Shown here: positions 61,083 through 64,000 of the stretch, in pieces
Layout: each line of letters begins with the position of its first letter
Position numbering within the stretch: the first letter of the stretch is position 1
DNA from: Bolinopsis microptera
Taxonomy: Eukaryota; Ctenophora; Tentaculata; Lobata; Bolinopsidae
Assembly: GCF_026151205.1 (NCBI RefSeq)
Contig: NC_087076.1
Coordinates: 18,717,919-18,781,918 of the forward strand
Length of the DNA: 64,000 nucleotides
Direction: 5' to 3'
Translations under genes and position numbers: made by a program
The notes under the pieces: generated by a model
What the model was told of the DNA's origin: nothing
The model's input: only the letters and a program-made list of their open reading frames with translations
The model's database searches: none

Positions 61083-62099
61083 TTATAGCACTATTGAATT
61101 ATTCTGAACCTTAACTTCAACCTTTGACTTGACAGGATCACGCTTGACTCTTAAGTATCTGAAGGAACATTTTGGTGTCAAAGCTATGTAAATGATCGGA
61201 TTTAGCGTGGATATTATTGATGGAATAGCTAGACAAAGCAAAAAATATGAAATCCCTTCCTTTAAACCGATTCCACTTTCACTCCCTCTGACTTTAACAG
61301 GGATAATTGCATAGAACCCAAGTATTATGATACTTCCAACATTAGTGATCAGAATCTTCAGGCTACTTCTCGTTTTACGTCTTCTTGGGCCACCTGATTT
61401 CGGTTTCAGATGACATTGCACTAGCTCGTAGATAGTAAGGAATGATGTTGAAATTGCACCTACTTGTAACACCCATGTCACCCCAGTCATCAGAAAGAAA
61501 AAGGTGAGGCTGCTTATTCTAATACCTAGAACTCTTGGATCAAAATTCCAGGCAAGACTTGTTATGGGCAGTACTATGGGGATTGAGTTTTCAGACTCAC
61601 GAACATCCAGCATTGCACATCCAGCAATAACAGGAAGAATGACCAGTGACAGGAATAATCCAGACATTACCAGTCTTATTCTTGGTCGTTGGAGAGGATA
61701 CCTTATTTGATAATACCGACTCATAGCAAGAAAAGCTGTTACGTTGCTCGGTGCTAAAACGACTGTCCAGCCAATGATACCATGAACTTTTTCTCCGAGA
61801 TGGGCGATCCTTATTTTCTTGTAATATTCCTCGTTACATGATAGTTCAACACTGTTCCTGCATTCCTCCTCTTTTTCTTTTAAGATGGCTATTGCGAAAT
61901 TAGCTGTTAGCACCCATGCTGTGATGAAATCAGCAGCAGATAGAGTAAGGTACAAGCTCCTTGCTAAAGAGTTCTTCTTGCGAGCCTCATGAACAAACAC
62001 CAATCCATTCAGTAAAGTGCAGATCAGAACAACACAAATACAGGATACTCCTATGTAAATATCTGGTGAAGTTATTCCTCCTTCACTGAAAACAGCCAT
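61083..62099 (-). CDS. Rhodopsin-like (class A) G protein-coupled receptor, intron-less
   Basis: 338 residues in one exon with about seven hydrophobic segments: TM1 IYIGVSCICVVLICTLLNGL; TM2 LYLTLSAADFITAWVL; TM3 ending SRYYQIRYPL (DRY-type motif as SRY); TM4 LFLSLVILPVIAGCAML; TM5 SLTFFFLMTGVTWVL; TM6 ILITNVGSIIILGFYAI; TM7 LNPIIYIAL (NPxxY). A Cys-bearing loop and a basic intracellular loop 3 (GGPRRRKTRSSLK) are present, and the C-terminus is short and basic. The ligand is unknown. Single-exon class A receptors of this kind are abundant in cnidarians and other invertebrates. Confidence 0.88.
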   Translation of the reverse strand: MAVFSEGGITSPDIYIGVSCICVVLICTLLNGLVFVHEARKKNSLARSLYLTLSAADFITAWVLTANFAIAILKEKEEECRNSVELSCNEEYYKKIRIAHLGEKVHGIIGWTVVLAPSNVTAFLAMSRYYQIRYPLQRPRIRLVMSGLFLSLVILPVIAGCAMLDVRESENSIPIVLPITSLAWNFDPRVLGIRISSLTFFFLMTGVTWVLQVGAISTSFLTIYELVQCHLKPKSGGPRRRKTRSSLKILITNVGSIIILGFYAIIPVKVRGSESGIGLKEGISYFLLCLAIPSIISTLNPIIYIALTPKCSFRYLRVKRDPVKSKVEVKVQNNSIVL

Positions 62100-62354
62100 C
62101 TCCTCCTTTTCGCTGAGAAAAATGTTACTTTGTTTTACAGATTACCAAGTCATAACTTTGTATTGATTATAAAAATAACCTCGAAACATAAGCAATATTT
62201 ACAGCAGTAAATACAAACTATCAATAACAGAATTATTACAGCTCTAACTCTAACTCTGCTAATAAGCACTTACAACATTTAAAAAGTAAACACTTAAAAG
62301 ATTTAAATATAAAATATCTCATAAGTTCTGTCCACACCTTGGGTAATTGTCAGA

Positions 62355-62437
62355 TCATTGTAGGACCTACAATGACCAGAAGTCATTAGACTGTGTCACA
62401 CCTATATTGTTGGTACGAGACAGTCTAATGACTTCTG
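62355..62437. repeat. Palindrome plus perfect 18-bp hairpin
   Basis: TCATTGTAGG-A-CCTACAATGA at 62355-62375 is a perfect 10-bp stem. Immediately after, 62377-62394 (CAGAAGTCATTAGACTGT) pairs perfectly with 62420-62437 across a 25-nt loop. Confidence 0.95.
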
Positions 62438-63636
62438 TAGTGTTGAACCGTTTTAAGTGTTTGTTATATAATATAATGACGTTACAAACCCACTGTCTTA
62501 CAACCTTTATTGTTTTAAAGCAAAAGTATAATTGCACAAAGGACAAGAGAAACTTCGAAAGAGCGTAATAAAATGGTGTTAAAACAACAAAAACATGATG
62601 ATATGACATAATTATGCCAATGTGTGACAGATCAAGACAACTTAGTATATTTGTTTGTTTTAAAGCAACATCCTGCATAAAAAATAAATCACACAGCGGA
62701 TTTATTGGTTAAGAGTAACAATGAAAGAACGTAATAATAAGAGGTTTTGTATTGTAACAGCCAGTTAATCTAAACGTGACAAGTGTGACCTTACACTCAT
62801 TAGAGAAAAGACATTTAAAGAAACATAATATATAACAACCCTTATATTAACGTAAATACCAAGTCTAGTTTATACAAATCGATATTAATTAAGTTAATAC
62901 CTGCTAGTTTGCTGTGGGTTTTACTTGATATTTAACGATTACAAGCTCTTCGATTTTTCTGTAATCGCAAGGATAACGGCATAAAAAGTTATTGACAAAA
63001 CGAAACGCTAATAGTCAGTCGTGTGACAGATTTATATCCCGTTCCTGATTACAGTTTTCAAAACATAATGGGATTACAAATTATCTAGACGGCTCTGCAG
63101 CCGCGGTCGTGACACATTTAGTGGTGACTAAGTCCGGAAGTAGGTGACATTAAATGAATTCGTTTAACAGTAATTAGAGTTTAATAATATGAATTGTAAA
63201 GAGCAAGTTTGAGTTAAGAGTTAGCAAACTGTATCGATCGAGCTTACAAACAACTGACTCTAGAGAGATTATCCAGCGAGCCGAGCCGTGATGGTCACTA
63301 ATCTTGCTAGCCGTAGACGCGATGTCTAGTAATTGATTTACTAGAAGTGTTGCTTCTGGTTAAAGGGAATTAGAAGAGTAGAGTAGATAAGTAGCTGTTA
63401 CTAAACAAATTACAATCATGTCAAAGTCAGAAACTCTTCAATAAACAGCAGTTCGGTTGGGATACAGAAATTAAATTAAAGAGATTAAAACCGGATAACT
63501 CTACACGGTGAAAAAGTTAGCAAATGAAATTATCTATACAAGATCATGTGATTACAGTCAACGGGTAAATTAAGTTTCAAATCAATACAAAGCCGGCTCT
63601 ACAATTATCCAAACTAAGGAATAATAAACTACGCTG

Positions 63637-63697
63637 CACGTGTCAACTGTCAAACTTAACACCACGAAGTCACGTGTTGTGATATCAAGAGCACGTG
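63637..63697. promoter_or_regulatory. Cluster of three CACGTG E-boxes
   Basis: CACGTG at 63637-63642, 63671-63676 and 63692-63697; the last is followed by TGACGTTA, a CRE-like site. A possible promoter or enhancer, with no linked gene inside the window. Confidence 0.4.
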
Positions 63698-63771
63698 ACG
63701 TTACAGGGCAGCTCTCCCCCTACTTCCTATGAGGGAGACGTCATATTATTGACAATCAATTAAATGATTTA

Positions 63772-63985
63772 CAGTGTGTTTCAAAAGTCTGGAAAGGATG
63801 TTCTTTTTAGATAACTTTTAATCCATTTGTCTAAACTTTATTCTGTAAAAAGTTATTGGTAGTTCGAAAGTCACCATGAAACGTTAGAACTATGACCAAT
63901 AACTTTTTACAAAATGAAATTTAGACAAATAGATTAAAAGTTAAATCTAAAAAGAGCATCATTTCCAGACTTTCCAAACACCCTG
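63772..63985. mobile_element. Palindromic Tc1/mariner-type MITE, 214 bp
   Basis: Nearly the whole element is one inverted repeat: left half CAGTGTGTTTCAAAAGTCTG..., right half its reverse complement ending CAAACACCCTG, meeting near 63875. It is flanked by TA on both sides (63770-63771, 63986-63987), the Tc1/mariner target duplication. No coding capacity. Confidence 0.92.
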
Positions 63986-64000
63986 TACAAACAAATAGCA

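Larger units (their letters stand above)
62100..63765. other. Intergenic region
   Basis: No exon recognised. It holds the hairpins at 62355-62437 and an E-box cluster near the right end. Confidence 0.45.

Overview
This window is animal (metazoan) nuclear DNA. It is AT-rich, with spliced genes, short phase-compatible exons, GT/AG introns and a dense load of retrotransposons and small DNA transposons. Housekeeping genes (ARPC4, DMGDH, a POT1-type OB fold), an arylsulfatase, a sushi/EGF gene and a class A GPCR point to a marine invertebrate. The mix of PHD-containing LINEs, GIY-YIG Penelope elements and a multi-exon 'GEQGGES'-type transposon protein would suit a cnidarian or similar lineage, but the species cannot be fixed from sequence alone.

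Layout. 1.7-3.3 kb: an intron-less sulfatase (+). 3.8-4.85 kb: two phase-1 sushi/EGF exons (+) with a minisatellite between them. 7.0-7.5 kb: a long-TIR MITE with telomere-like interior. 9.1-14.85 kb (-): a nearly complete CR1/L2-type LINE abutting a 5'-truncated second LINE. 15.4-18.8 kb (+): an RLE-type retrotransposon with PHD fingers that has lost RT motif A. 19.6-20.2 kb (-): a relic of a related element. 20.4-21.95 kb (+): a CHK/EcKinase-like gene with one frameshift. 23.8-29.4 kb (+): complete ARPC4 in seven coding exons, with a probable small antisense spliced unit in intron 2. 30.5-31.4 kb (-): LINE relic. 32.4-32.6 and 39.65-39.85 kb: inverted arrays of a palindromic GCGATAATCGC motif. 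33.8-38.4 kb (-): a multi-exon transposon-derived gene, open through its last eight exons. 40.2-41.1 kb: MITE copies. 41.5-43.25 kb: a LINE 3' end split by a 1.45 kb TIR element. 43.85-53.5 kb (-): complete 17-exon DMGDH, 844 codons, with a 3.7 kb inverted Penelope dimer in intron 8. 54.7-56.2 kb: an RLE 3' relic and an RTE-like LINE broken only by TGA codons. 58.5-59.5 kb (+): 5'-truncated LINE. 60.05-60.8 kb (+): three exons encoding a POT1-type first OB fold. 61.1-62.1 kb (-): intron-less GPCR. 63.77-63.99 kb: a palindromic Tc1/mariner-type MITE.

The host genes do not form an operon or pathway; they are independent loci separated by mobile DNA. DMGDH is a mitochondrial one-carbon enzyme, ARPC4 an actin-nucleation subunit, POT1 a telomere-end protein. 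All exon models were built by hand from splice signals, codon phase and remembered family similarity; none was checked by alignment or RNA data.
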